Part shown: one piece after another, positions 23,270 through 34,597 of the stretch
How the letters are laid out: each line of letters starts with the position of its first letter
Position numbering within the stretch: position 1 is the stretch's first letter
Assembly (NCBI RefSeq): GCF_042186555.1
Contig: NC_133336.1
Coordinates: 192,966,937 to 193,030,936 of the forward strand
DNA from: Aquarana catesbeiana
Lineage: Eukaryota; Chordata; Amphibia; Anura; Ranidae
DNA length: 64,000 nucleotides
Reading direction: 5' to 3'
The notes under the pieces: model-generated
Database searches by the model: none
What the model was told of the DNA's origin: nothing
What the model saw: the letters and a program-made list of their open reading frames with translations, nothing else
Position numbers and translations under genes: made by a program

Positions 23270-23720
23270 TCAACCTGGTTGCAGTTGACTATCTAAGACC
23301 TAGGATCAAAGGTGTGTTGGACAAATGTGGCCTGAAGGGTCCTGAAGAGTTGGCGAGGAGTCCCTGCTTTAGCTCAGGGTGTCCACCAAAGAAGAAAAGA
23401 GGGGCAGGAGAGTCCTTATAGTGTAGTACACTAATTAAAAAATAGAGTACATTGCTTTAAAAGGGGTTAAGACCATGGAGGGTCCCTCCCGAGACCAGCA
23501 GTCCCTCCCGAGAGTTATGTGAAATTCTTGCTCAACTTGGTTGCAGTTGGCAATCTAAGACCTAGGGTGAAAGGTGTGGTGGTCAAAAGTGTCCCGAAGG
23601 ATCCTGAAGAGCTGGCCAGGAGTCCCTGATACACCCAGGTTGTCCTCAAAAAAAAAAAAAAAAAAGAGAGGCAGGAGAGCCCTTATAGTGTCGTAAATCA
23701 AAAACAGGGTGAATTGCTTC
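23270..23720. repeat. Direct duplication, ~260 bp apart
   Basis: 'cttgctcaac(c/t)tggttgcagttg', 'atctaagacctagg', 'ggtcctgaagagttgg/ggatcctgaagagctgg', 'gaggcaggagagyccttatagtgt' and 'aaaaggggttaggacc' occur at 23265-23480 and again at 23528-23740. This is an old tandem duplication of about 260 bp, non-coding, with an A run (23650-23665) in the second copy. Confidence 0.65.
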
Positions 23721-23934
23721 AAAAGGGGTTAGGACCGTGCAGAGTTGTTCCACCACAGGAAGAGAAAAGATAAAGGTAGACTTACATCTGCTGAGGCTGC
23801 GGTCACCCAAGAAGGTGGGAAACATGCAACTTTCCAAGTGTGCAAGTGAACAAAAACCTGTCTCCACGCAAGGTCAAGGTGGTCACTCTCTATGCTTGGG
23901 GGGTTCTCATGCTGGGTTCCCTGTAGGATAGGTA

Positions 23935-24435
23935 AATTTCATCCACTAAGAGCTCCATCTCATTCATTAAGAGCTCCATCTCATCCACGCAGAGCTCCAT
24001 CTCATTCACTCGGAGCTCCATCTCATCTACTCAGAGCTCCAACTCATCCACTAAGAGCTCCATCTCATTCACTAAGAGCTCCATCTCATTCACTAAGAGC
24101 TCCATCTGATCCACTCAGAGCTCCATCTCATCCACTCAGAGCTCCATCTCATTCACACAGAGCTCCATCTCATTCACACAGAGCTCCATCTCATTCACAC
24201 AGAGCTCCATCTCATTCACATAGAGCTCCATCTCATACATTCAGAGCTCCATCTCATACATTCAGAGCTCCATCTGATCCATTCAGAACTCCATCTCATC
24301 CAATCAGAGCTCTATCACATTCACTCAGAGCTCCATCTCATCCACTCAGAGCTCCATTTTATCCACACATAGCTCCATCTTATCCACTCAGAGACCCATC
24401 ACATCTACTCAGAGCTCCATCTCATTTACTCAGAT
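23935..24435. repeat. 18-bp minisatellite, ~28 copies
   Basis: Tandem units close to agagctccatctcattca; 18 bp keeps the frame, so a 181-residue open frame of RAPSHS-like hexapeptides results. Unit variants (cactcag, cactaag, cacacag, gatccac) occur in blocks of neighbours, as expected from unequal exchange or slippage. Not considered a gene: no start context, no flanking coding signal. Confidence 0.85.
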
Positions 24436-24439
24436 GAAA

Positions 24440-25335
24440 TCTTTGCCAGAACCTCTACATTATTTTTATCACCTTGAAGTGAGGAAGTGGCAATTAAGAG
24501 CCACAAAATGCTATTTAATTTCTTACAAACACCACTCGGAGAGCCTCTGCCAATTGGATCACCTATCTAAGACTTGGCATAGTTTCTCACTACTTTAACC
24601 TCACAATCTTACTACATCTTGATGGCATAATTAGATTTCACTAAAAAAAATTCAGGAACAGAGCAGTATAATGTGTTTTTGATGTGTAACTCACCTGTTT
24701 GAAGGTGGTAGGCGTGGTGTGGTGGTACGTGTGGTAGGTAGTTTCCTCTGCCTGTACGAGGGTTTACCAGTTCAGTTGATTTGGTTTGGAGTGTCTAGGT
24801 TTATTGGTGTGTATGATGGCTAACAACAAACTGTAAAGTGGATGAAGCCGCAGTGGTAGGACGGACACGTCTTTGCTCTCACTTCCTTTACATCTACACA
24901 TCAACCTCAGACCAATAAACAGGCTGAAAATGATGATTGTGGCTGTGTATAGGCGAGAGGAAATGGTCACCTTTGAGGTTAATGCCTACTGCTACTTTTG
25001 GAATGATTTAAATGACTAGTAAAGTTCAATCTATATTGTCTGCCTTCTCTTAAAGAGAAACTTCTTTACTTTTGGGTCAATTTAATGATTTTTGCTTTAG
25101 TTAAGTTTAGTATAAGTTTTGAACCTTTTGTATTACATCCAGTCTTTAGCTCTGTTTTACAAATAAGTGTTTATTACATTACAAATGGTTCCCTATATGT
25201 TATTTATAAAGGAAGCAGGGCAGCTTGCTTTGCTTCTCCTTTCGTCTGATTGAAACCTCTTACTGAGCCTTTCGAAAAGGGGAGTCATAAACAGTAAAGC
25301 AGAATTCCATCTGCATTGCTGATTGTCATAAATAC
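24440..25335. other. No gene recognised
   Basis: Unassigned DNA. A short 'ggtggtaggcgtggtgtggtgg' type G/T stretch lies at 24705-24740. No terminal repeats or domains seen. Confidence 0.4.
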
Positions 25336-25339
25336 TTAT

Positions 25340-25850
25340 AATCATACCTGGTCATTCAAAAATCATATATGTGGTTGTACTTGGTCACCAACAATGTTTA
25401 GGTAGGTGGTATGTGTCAAAGTAACATTCACATGAGCCAAACCCAAGGTTTCCCAGTAGAACATTGCCCAAAGCATCAAAATGCCTCCGCCAGCTTGCCT
25501 TCTTCCCTTACTGCATTCTGGTGCCATCTCTTCCCCAGGTAAGTGATGCACACATACCCGGCCATGATGTAAAAGAAAACGTCATTCATCAAACCAGGCC
25601 ACCTTCTACAGTTGCTCCGTAGTCCAGTTGTGATGCTCACGTGCCCATTGTAGGCACTTTTGGCTGTGGACAGGGGTCAGCACAGGTCTAGCCATTACAA
25701 CTTGGCTCTTGGCAAAGTCGCTCAAATCCTCATGCTTGATTCTTTTTTCTGCTTTCAACACATCAACTTCAGGAACAACATGTTCACTTGCTGCCCAACC
25801 TATCCCACCCATTTTCAGATGCCATTGCAATGGGTTAATCAATGTAATTT
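25340..25850 (-). pseudogene. Tc1-family transposase fragment (central part)
   Basis: Two minus-strand pieces, 25606-25842 and 25363-25551, read as the central part of a Tc1 transposase: ARPVLTPVHSQKCLQWAREH, NWTTEQ, a broken first catalytic block around 'KVAWFDE', then LPGEEMAPEC, GRRQAGGGILMLWAMF and VTLTHTTYLNIV. A stop and a frameshift separate them near 25555-25605. DNA-binding domain, the last two acidic residues and both termini are absent. This is a different Tc1 family from those at 20, 31, 35 and 45 kb. Confidence 0.8.
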
Positions 25851-25854
25851 ACTT

Positions 25855-26395
25855 TACTTGTCAGTGGTTAGAAAGTGATGGCTGATCAGGGGTATATCAC
25901 ATGCCCATCAGCAGAGTTTTACAATACACCATTCATGAAATACTCTGGGATATCTAGTTTGCTCAGTTGCATTCATTTGCTCTATTAGCGTTGCTGCATC
26001 AAAGGTGGTATGGGACCAAAATTGAACCATGAAAAAGTTGCAATTGGAATGTTGAAAAATAAACTGTACAGTCTAAGGTCTATAAAATGCTTTGTTGGCG
26101 ATTTGGCCTTTTTGGTACTGTGTCATGCGTCACTGCGTCAAAGGCATCATGGGACTCAGAAAATCGACTGTGAAAACATACCATTTGAAAAAGGTAAAAT
26201 GTGCTCTGGACCGGCTAAAGCCCTGGCGCTTAATCTGTGGCTCGGGGGTCGCATGCAGCCCTTTGGCACTTTTTCAGGGACCCAGCTAACAGTAATCTGT
26301 GTTTCTCTATTGCCCTGTTATAGCAGTCTTATGTAATGTGTCCCCAGTCTTTTATGGTCTCTTAAAGTGCCATTCACAGTCTTTAACGGTTTCCT
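25855..26395. other. No gene recognised
   Basis: A stretch without recognisable coding capacity. 'atcatgggactcagaaaatcgactgtg' near 26150 partly repeats 'catcaaaggtggtatgggaccaaaattgaaccatg' near 26000, suggesting a small duplicated segment. No termini found. Confidence 0.35.
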
Positions 26396-26399
26396 GCAG

Positions 26400-27349
26400 T
26401 ATGCTGTCTGTTGAAGTCTCTGGCCATATCTTGTATCATGCCCATAGTCTCTGACTTTTCCTTGTACCATATCCATAGTCTCTGACCATCTCTTGTATTA
26501 TACCCGCAGTCTCTGACCATCTCTTGTGGCATACCCACAGTCTCTGACCATCTTTTGTACTATGTCCCCAGCCTCTGACCATCTATTGCATCACATCTAT
26601 AGTCTCTGACCATATCTTGTATTATGTCCACAGTCTCTGACCATCTCTTGTATCATGTCAACATTCTGTGACTATCTGTTGTATCATGTCAACAGTCTGT
26701 GACCATCTCTTGTATCATATCCTTAGTCTCGGACCATCTCTTGTATCATGCCCACATTCTTTGACCATCTCTTGTATCGTATCATATCCACAGTCTCTGA
26801 CCATCTCTATCATAGCCATAGTCTCTGGCTGTCTCTTGTATCATATCCATAGTCTCTGACCATCTCTTGTATTATGCCCGCAGTCTCTGATCATCTCTTG
26901 TGGCATGCCCACAGTCTCTGACCATCTCTTGTATTATGTCCACAGTCTCTGACAATCTCTTGCATCACATCTATAGTCTCTAACCATATCTTGTATTATG
27001 TCCACAGTCTCTGACCATCTCTTGTATCATGCTTGCAGTCTCTGACCATCTCTTGTATCATATCCTTAGTCTCTGACCATCTCTTGTATCATGCCCACAT
27101 TCTTTGACCATCTCTTGTATCATGTCCGCAGTCTCTGACCATCTCTTGTATCATGTCCGTGGTATCTGACCATCTCTTGTATCATATCCATAGTCTCTGG
27201 CTGTCTCTTGTATCGTATCCAATGCCTCTGACCATCTCTTGTATCATGTCCACAGTCTTTGACCTTCTCTTGTATCATGTCCACAGTCTCTGACCATCTC
27301 TTGTATCATGTCCACAGTCTCTGACCATCTCTTGTATTATGTCTATAGT
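26400..27349. repeat. 31-bp minisatellite, interrupted array (left part)
   Basis: About 30 units of ~31 bp with core 'ctctgaccatctcttgtat' and variable 'catgtccacagt' / 'catatccatagt' parts. Sequence blocks such as 'gcccacattctttgaccat' and 'gcccgcagtctctgatcat' recur far apart, so longer multi-unit blocks have been duplicated. The array stops at 27349 and resumes at about 28106. Confidence 0.85.
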
Positions 27350-28105
27350 CAGTACTGTCATTAGGGTTGGTGTCACCTGGTGCGGTAAAACATGGTGTCA
27401 CTCCCCCCTCCCCTGCCTTAGTACAGACTCTGTTCCCTTCCAGCCCCCCTTCTCCAGCAAAGAACTGTACAGATCTCCAGAATGAGTCTCCCTCAGCTCC
27501 GGGGGCTCTGTGAGGCAGCCAGAGGCGGTGCTGCAGTGCACATACAACAGGCACTTGCAGCACTGTGCAACACACACACAAAAACATTGCCAGGCAGTCG
27601 CTGAATAATCACCATGCATTTCCTCTGCAGTCTTCAGGCAGCTCACCTTATGCAGGCTCTCAGCTCCACTGCATGCTATAGAAGTCTCCCTCTCTGCTGC
27701 CCATACCTCTGCCCACTTCCTGAATTCAAGATGTTGGTCTCCACGCAACCTGCCTTGTCACACAGTGTCACTGGGAAAAAGTAAACACAGATGGCCCAGG
27801 AGCCCTGTACTGCATCCTTTGACCGTATACCGACAGAAAGCATTATGGGAATTGTAGTCCATCCCTCTCCACAGCATCCCATCTTGTCTGCAGGAAAAGA
27901 CTACAACTCCATGCCAGCCTGGGCCCTATGAGTTTACTTTTCCCCACTGATACAGTGTGAAAGTGAATAATGTGACGGGGCGGGGTCGCAAGTGCAACCG
28001 CTGCGACCCCTGTAGCTACGCCAGTGGGTGTCATACCTCTGGCGGGTGTCACTTGGGTGCCGTCCGTACCCCCCCCCCCCCCGCAGCACCATAGCAATTC
28101 CACTG
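27350..28105. mobile_element. Insertion inside the 31-bp array, hAT-like ends
   Basis: The block begins CAGTACTGTCATTAGGG and ends ATAGCAATTCCACTG, weakly inverted CAGT...ACTG ends as in hAT elements. Inside, 'gtagctacgccagtgg' (28010-28026) is itself the inward-reversed end of another CAGTGGCGTAGC-type element, and there is a 16-17 base C run (28066-28082). A clear 8-bp duplication was not found (left tctatagt, right gtctcctc), so it may be two nested or decayed elements. No transposase. Confidence 0.45.
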
Positions 28106-28190
28106 GTCTCCTCTGACCATCTCTTGTTTTAAGTCCACAATCTCTGACCATTTCCTGTATTATGTCCAGTCTCTGATCATCTCATTGCGT
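28106..28190. repeat. 31-bp minisatellite, right part
   Basis: 'ctctgaccatctcttgttt', 'aatctctgaccatttcctgt' and 'agtctctgatcatctcat' are the last, more divergent units of the array that starts at 26400. Divergence at the edge is usual for such arrays. Confidence 0.75.
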
Positions 28191-28199
28191 AATTCCTCT

Positions 28200-28645
28200 T
28201 ATTTAGGGGTGGTAGGATATAGTTACACAATAATATCATATAGGTATACATTCGTATCCTAAATAGCCGCATTATTTAAAAACAAGGAAAGTTGCTGCCA
28301 TGAAACCCCAGAAGTCCAAAGGATTGGGGAACAGTGGGCCCAACTCAGGATCCCCACAAGGGGGACAAAGCCTCACCCCAGAAGGATACGCTACAAGCCG
28401 CCCTCCAGAGCATCCACTTCTATTGACACATTACACAAGATAAGGCTATATCTATCCACTTGGATACTGTTTGAACACACACATCAGAGATCCTATTGAC
28501 CCATCTATTTTGATTTGTTCTTATGCCTTCCTGATATTGCTTCAAGTAGACAAATTAAATCACTGCCCAAGTATTTTGGTGCTCTGGAATTTAGTTAATC
28601 TAGCCTACCATATTTTGAAGGCCCAGATTCTTTTCGTCCTTGGCA
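28200..28645. other. No gene recognised
   Basis: Unassigned DNA between the minisatellite and a Tc1 fragment; no domain or termini visible. Confidence 0.35.
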
Positions 28646-28649
28646 AACT

Positions 28650-29202
28650 GGTCCAAATCATTTGGTTGAGGGGGGGATTATAGTGTGGGGTTGTTTTTCA
28701 GGGGTTGGGCTTTCCCCCTTAGTTCCAGTGAAGGGAACTCTTAAGGCGTCCGCATAACAAGACATTTTGGTCAATTTCATGGTCCCAACGTTGTAGGAAC
28801 AGTTTGGGGATGGCCCCTTCCTGTTCCAACATGACTGCACACCAGTGCACAAAGCAAGGTCCATAAAGACATAGATGAGTGAGTTTTACGTGGAGGAACT
28901 TGACTGGCCTGCACAGAGTCCTGACTTCAACCCAATAAAACACCTTTGGGATGAATTAGAGCAGAGACTGCGAGCCAGGCCTTCTTGTCCACATTAGTGC
29001 CTGACCTCACAAATGCGCTTCTGGAAGAATGATCAAACATTCCCATAGACACACTCCTAAACCTTGTGTACAGCCTTCCCAGAAGAGTTGAAGCTGTTAT
29101 AGCTGCAAAGGGTGGACCAACTCAATATTGAACCCTACGGACTAAGACTGGGATGCCATCAAAGTTCATGTGCTTGTGAAGGCAGGCGTCCCAATACTTT
29201 TG

Positions 29203-29207
<5 letters not shown>
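28650..29207 (+). pseudogene. Tc1-like transposase, C-terminal half with 3' end
   Basis: Plus-strand reading, with stops, gives GGIIVWGCFSG, SPLVPVKGTL, FGDGPFLFQHDC, VHKARSIKTWMSEF, VEELDWPAQSPDFNPIKHLW, DELEQRLRARPSCPH. FQHDC holds the second catalytic D; NPIKHLW stands where NPIEHLW is expected, so the third acidic residue has become K. The element's 3' end ('ggcgtcccaatacttttggt') runs into the (TA)n tract at 29209. The 5' half is missing. Confidence 0.85.

Positions 29208-29208
<1 letters not shown>

Positions 29209-29257
<49 letters not shown>
29209..29257. repeat. (TA)n microsatellite at Tc1 end
   Basis: About 24 TA repeats directly beyond the Tc1 terminus. Since Tc1 duplicates TA, either it entered an existing (TA)n or the duplicated TA expanded. 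Confidence 0.9.
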
Positions 29258-29259
<2 letters not shown>

Positions 29260-29261
<2 letters not shown>

Positions 29262-29878
29262 TTTTATCGCTACTGTAGATTTGATGCCTCCATATAACTA
29301 GTACCCAGTCATTAGTTAAGGCAATAATTGTAACTGCTTCTTGGTTTACATGCCATTTATAATAAAAACAGAACAACCAAAACCATTGAAAAAGAAACTG
29401 GAACATGCAAGTGATTGTTGAAAAGTAAAGGTTTATTTATTATATGTGATTAATTAAGTAATTAAATCATAACACTTACATTTTATAAAAACATTTTAGG
29501 TCTGCAGACTTTAAAGCATGTTTCATACTTCCCCATAGCGGTTCCACAGAAGACATAACATCTCCTCCTTCTTCCTTCCTTCATATTACAGACACATCTT
29601 TTTATAATTAAATTGGCAATAAAACAACCTTCTTGCACATTTTTCTGTCATCATGTGTCCGGAATTATCGGTAATATTGGTCTGTAAGTACAGCTAACCT
29701 AAATCTATACCATTTTCTCGTGTTGTAGCATTACATAAACACCTAATTATTGGGAACAAAAATATAACAATCAATTCATTGTTCTGTCTACACCGAGTTA
29801 GTCAAAGGAAAAAAAAAATACTGGTTACAGTTTTTTTTTTTACATATAAAGTAGATATAAGTCTTAATTGAATGACAT
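29260..29878. other. No gene recognised
   Basis: AT-rich, no coding or terminal signals. Confidence 0.35.
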
Positions 29879-29882
29879 TAAC

Positions 29883-30721
29883 CACTTCAGCCCCGGAAGG
29901 ATTTACCCCCTTCCTGATCAGAGCATTTTTTTCGATTTGGCACTTTGTCGCTTTAGCTGGCAATTGCGAGGTTGTGTGACACCGTACCCAAACAAAATTG
30001 ACGTCTTTTTTTTCCCCACAAATAGAGCTTTCTTTTGGTGGTATTTGATCACCTCTGCGGTTTTTATTTTTTGCGCTATAAACAAAAAAGCGCAACAATT
30101 TTGAAAAAAAAGCAATATTTTTTTACTTTTTGCTATAATAAATATCCCCAAAAAATATACCAAAAAAAATGAATTTCTTTTTCAGCTTAGGCCGATATGT
30201 ATTCTTCTACATATTTTTGGTAAAAAAAAAAAATGCAATAAGCGTATATTGATTGGTTTGCGCAAAAGTTATAGCGTCTACAAAATAGGGGATAGATTTA
30301 TGGCATTTTCATTATTATTTTTTTTTTTTATTAGTAATGGTGGCGATCTGCGATTTTTATCGGGACTGAGACATTATGGCACATCGAACACTTTTGACAT
30401 TATTTTGGGACCATTGTCATTTATACAGCGATCAGTGATATAAATGGCCACTGATTACTGTATAAATTACACTGGCAGGGAACGGGTTAAACACTAAGGG
30501 GCGATCAAGGGGTTAAGTGTGTCCTAGGTAGTGATTCTAACCGGGGGGGAGGGGCTACCACTGACATGACAGCGATCACTGCTCCCGATGACAGGGAACA
30601 GTGATCTCTGACATGTCACTAGGCAGAACAGGGAAATGCCTTGTATACAGCTCCCCGTTCTGCCTCTCCTTCTCACGATCGCAGGCCGCCAGCGAACATC
30701 GAATTTGCGGGACCCGCGGGC
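29883..30721 (+). mobile_element. TTAA-family transposon, 5' part
   Basis: Starts after TTAA (29879-29882) with CCACTTCAGCCCCGGAAGG and follows the family order: 'acccccttcctgatcagagc', 'cgtacccaaacaaaattgac', 'ggtatttgatcacctctgcg', 'ttgcgctataaacaaaaaa', 'tagcgtctacaaaatagggg', 'aggggcgatcaaggggttaa', then a GC-rich stretch. It ends abruptly at about 30721 where Tc1 text begins; the right end is absent. Non-coding. Confidence 0.75.
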
Positions 30722-30930
30722 AAAAAGCATTTGAACCCCTGCTGATTTTCTACTTTTGCCCACTGACAAAGAAATGATCAGTCTATAATTTTAATGGTCG
30801 GTTTATTTTAACAGTGAGAGACGGAATAACAACAAAAATATCCAGAAAAACGCATTTCAAAAAAGTTATAAATTGATTTGCATTTTAATGCGTGAAATAA
30901 GTACTTGACCCCTTCGCAAAACATGACTTA

Positions 30931-31335
30931 TGCCGCGTATACACGAGCGGACTTCTCGTCGGACTGAACTCCGACGGTCTTTCCGATGGAGTTCCAACGA
31001 AACAGACTTGCCTAAACACGATCACACCAAAGTCTGATCGTTTCGAACGTGATGATGTACGACCGGGCTAGAAAAGGAAGTTCAATAGCCGGTAGCCAAT
31101 AGCTGCCCTTGCGTCGTTTTTGGTCCGTCGGAGTAGCATACAGACGACCGGTTTGTTCGATAGGAATCAAGTCCGTCGGAAAGATTTGAAACATGTTCTA
31201 TTTCTAGGTCTGTCTGAATTTTCAACAGAAAAGGTCCGATGAAGGTCTAATGAAGCCCACACACGATCGGAATGTCCGACGGAATCGTTCTGTCAGACCT
31301 TTTCTGCCGGAAAGTCCGCTCGTGTGTACATGGTA
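30931..31335. mobile_element. MITE (PIF/Harbinger-like) inserted in Tc1
   Basis: Left end TGCCGCGTATACACGAGCGG; inward from the right TACCATGTACACACGAGCGG. Preceded by TTA (30928-30930) and followed by TTG, consistent with a 3-bp TWA-type duplication with one change. Inner text 'cttctcgtcggactg', 'acacgatcggaatgtccgac' and 'gccggaaagtccgctcgtg' is shared with the MITEs at 45083 and 54785. Removing it joins 'aacatgactta' to 'ggtacttggtggcaaaa', a normal Tc1 reading. Confidence 0.7.
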
Positions 31336-31833
31336 TTGGTACTTGGTGGCAAAACCCTTGTTGGCAATTACAGAGGTCAGACGTTTCTTGTAGTTGGCCA
31401 CCAGGTTTGCACACATCTCAGGAGGGATTTTGTCCCGCTCCTCTTTGCAGATCCTCTCCAAGTTATTAAGGTTTCAAGACTGACGTTTGGTAATTCGAAC
31501 CTTCAGCTCCCTCCACATATTTTCTATGGGATTAAGGTCTGGAGACTGGCTAGGCCACTCCAGGACCTTAATGTGCTTCTTCTTGTGTGTTTTGAGTCAT
31601 TGTCATGCTGGAATACCCATCCACGACCTATTTTCAATGCCCTGGCTGAGGGAAAGAGGTTCTCACCCAAGATTGAAAGTACAAGTGGCCCCATCCATCG
31701 TCCCTTTCACCCCCCAAAGCATAATGTTTCCACCTCCATGTTTGATGGTGGGGATGGTGTTCTTGGGGTCATAGGCAGCATTCCTCCTCCTCCAAACATG
31801 GTGAGTTGAGCTTGATTTTGGTCTTATCTGACC

Positions 31834-34101
31834 CAGTGGCGTAGCGTGGGGGGTGCAGGGGGTGCCGTGGCCCCGGGCGCGATATTTAGGGGGGCGCCAG
31901 TATGTGTCACTGGCTGCCTCCTCCTAATTTCTAATTTTGTGTCCCCGGGCTCCGGCCACCATGTTAAGTGTCCGGCGCCCTGTGATTGGGTGTATGGGGG
32001 TCATGTGAGGCGTCCCGCCTCCGCACATGACCCCCATACGCCCAATCACAGGGCGCTGGATACTGAACATGGCAGCAAGCAGAGCGCAGGGGAGAGAAGA
32101 ATGTGAGCCGCCGCTGTGTTCTCCTCCTCATCCGGATCGATGCAGCCAGGATAAGAAGGTAAGTGAGAGTCTTGTTACTGGGAAGGGAAGGGAGGGGGGC
32201 GAGAGAGAGAGACTGTAGGCAGGACAATGTAGTGTAGTATAGTATGGAGGTCAGTGTAGTGTCACTATGGGGGGCAGTGTAGTGGACAGTATAGTGTAGT
32301 ATAGTGGTCAGTATAGTGGTTAGTGTAGTATAGTATAGTGGTTAGCATAGTGGTCAGTATAGTGTAGTATAGTGGTCAGTGTAGCATAGTGGTCAGTGTA
32401 GTATGGTGGTCAGTATAGTGTAGTGGACAGTGTAGTATGGTGGTCAGTATAGTGGACAGTGTAGTATGGTGGTCAGTATAGTGTAGTATAGTGGACAGTG
32501 TAGTATGGTGGACAGTATAGTGTAGTGGACAGTGTAGTATGGTGGACAGTATAGTGTAGTGGACAGTGTAGTATGGTGGACAGTGCAGTATGGTGGTCAG
32601 TGTAGTATGGTGGTCAGTGTAGTATGGTGGTCGGTGTAGTATGGTGGTCGGTGTAGTATGGTGGACAGTGTAGTATGGTGGACAGTGTAGTATGGTGGTC
32701 AGTGCAGTATGGTGGACAGTGCAGTATGGTGGACAGTGCAGTATGGTGGACAGTGTAGTATAGTGGTCAGTGTAGTTGTTAGTGTAGTTGTTAGTGTAGT
32801 GGACAGTGTAGTATGGTGGTCAGTATAGTGTAGTATAGTGGACAGTGTAGTGGTTAGTGTAGTGGACAGTGTAGTATAGTGGTCAGTGTAGTGTAGTATG
32901 GTGGTCAGTGTAGTATAGTGGACAGTGTAGTATGGTGGTCAGTGTAGTGTAGTATAGTGGTCAGTGTAGTGGTTAGTGTAGTGGACAGTGTAGTATGGTG
33001 GTCAGTGTAGTATGGTGGTCAGTGTAGTATAGTGGTCAGTGTAGTATAGTGGTCAGTGTAGTGGTTAGTGTAGTGGTCAGTGTGGTGTAGTGGTCAGTGT
33101 AGTGTAGTATAGTGGTCAGTGTAGTGGTTAGTGTAGTGGACAGTGTAGTATGGTGGTCAGTGTAGTATGGTGGACAGTGTAGTATGGTGGACAGTGTAGT
33201 ATGGTGGTCAGTATAGTGTAGTATAGTGGACAGTGTAGTATAGTGGACAGTGTAGTATGGTGGTCAGTGTAGTATGGTGGTCAGTATAGTGTAGTATAGT
33301 GGTCAGTGTAGTATGGTGGACAGTGTAGTATAGTGGTCAGTGTAGTATGGTGGTCAGTATAGTGTAGTATAGTGGACAGTGTAGTATAGTGGTCAGTGTA
33401 GTGTAGTGGTCAGTGTAGTATGGTGGTCAGTATAGTGTAGTATAGTGGACAGTGTAGTATGGTGGTCAGTATAGTGTAGTATAGTGGACAGTGTAGTATA
33501 GTGGTCAGTGTAGTATGGAGGACAGTGTAGTATGGAGGACAGTGTAGTATGGAGGACAGTGTAGTATAGTGGTCAGTGTAGTATGGTGGTCAGTATAGTG
33601 TAGTATGGTGGACAGTGTAGTATAGTGGTCAGTGTAGTATGGTGGTCAGTATAGTGTAGTATGGTGGACAGTGTAGTATAGTGGACAGTGTAGTATGGTG
33701 GTCAGTGTAGTATGGTGGTCAGTGTAGTATGGTGGTCAGTGTAGTATAGTGGTCAGTGTAGTATAGTGGTCAGTGTAGTATGGTGGTCAGTTTAATGTAG
33801 TATAGTGGACAGTGTAGTATGGTGGACAGTGTAGTATGGTGGTCAAGTGTAGTGTAGTATAGTGGACAGTGTAATGTAGTATAGTGGACAGTGTAGTGGT
33901 CAGTGTAATATAGTGGACAGTATAGTATAGTGGTCAGTGTAGTGGACAATGTAGTGTAGTGGACAGTGTAGTTCTCAGTGTAGTGGTCAGTACTATTGTA
34001 TTTGAAGGGACTCAGGGATAGCTAAAAGTCTGCAGGTTGGGGGGGGGGGGCGCAAATTACTTGCCTTGCCCCGGGTGCTGACAACCCACGCTACGCCACT
34101 G
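31834..34101. mobile_element. hAT non-autonomous element, 8-bp duplication, minisatellite body
   Basis: Ends CAGTGGCGTAGCGTGGG and its exact inverse CCCACGCTACGCCACTG (17 bp). Flanked by ATCTGACC at 31826-31833 and 34102-34109. The uninterrupted Tc1 text 'ttatctgaccacaacacttt' is restored on removal. A hairpin with ~38-bp arms (31972-32056; 'cctgtgattgggtgtatggg' against 'acgcccaatcacaggg') follows the left end; most of the rest is a minisatellite. Too small and repetitive to encode a transposase. Confidence 0.9.
32225..33990. repeat. ~17-bp minisatellite inside hAT element, ~100 units
   Basis: Nearly 1.8 kb of units close to gtagtatggtggtcagt, with variants tatagtgg/tatggtgg and gtcagt/gacagt and occasional 'gtatagtgta' inserts. 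Stretches of 60-120 bp recur as blocks. No frame stays open long because the unit length is not a multiple of 3 throughout. It accounts for almost 80 per cent of the host hAT element. Confidence 0.9.
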
Positions 34102-34597
34102 ATCTGACCACAACACTTTCACCCACTTCTCCTCTGAATCATTCAGATGTTCCTTAGCAAACTTCAGACGGACCTGTACATGTGCTTTCTAGGGCAGGGG
34201 GACCTTGCTGGTGCTGCAAGATTTCGGTCCTTCACAGCGTAGTGTGTTACCAATTGTTTTCTTGGTGACTATGGTCCCAGCTGCCTAGAGATCATTGACA
34301 AGATTATCCTGTGTAATTCTGGGCTGATTCCTCACCGTTCTTATGCTTATTGAAACTCCACGAGGTGAGACCTTGCATGGAGCCCCAGACCGAGGGGGAT
34401 TGACAGTTATTTTGGGTTTCTTCCATTTGGAAATAATCGCACCAACTGTTGTCACTCTCTCACCAAGCTGCTTGGCGATAATTTTGTAGCCCATTCCAGC
34501 CTTGTGTAGGTCTAAAATCTTGTCCCTGACATCCTTGGACAGCTCTTTGGTCTTGGTCATGGTGGAGAGATTGAAATCTGATTGATTCTGTGGACAG

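Larger units (their letters stand above)
31222..34560 (-). pseudogene. Broken Tc1 transposase, split by a hAT element
   Basis: The N-terminus starts at 34560 (MTKTKELSKDVRDKILDLHK) with a helix-turn-helix (YKIIAKQLGERVTTVGAIIS) and GRPR-type segment (RSGAPCKVSPRGV), open to 34285. Further pieces to 34110 include KWVKVLWSDQ before the hAT insertion at 34101; the reading resumes at 31825 with several frameshifts, showing VFQHDNDSKHT (second catalytic D) near 31610 and the C-terminal PPEMCANLVANYKKRLTSVI, NKGFATKY at 31350-31450. Several stops remain even after the insert is ignored. Confidence 0.8.

Noticed and set aside
26400..27345. Possible CRISPR array because of ~31-bp periodic units
   Set aside because: There are no unique spacers; the whole unit repeats, and the DNA is vertebrate. 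It is a minisatellite.
27342..28113. 8-bp duplication for the insert in the 31-bp array
   Set aside because: Flanks tctatagt and gtctcctc do not match; the hAT label is kept at low confidence only.
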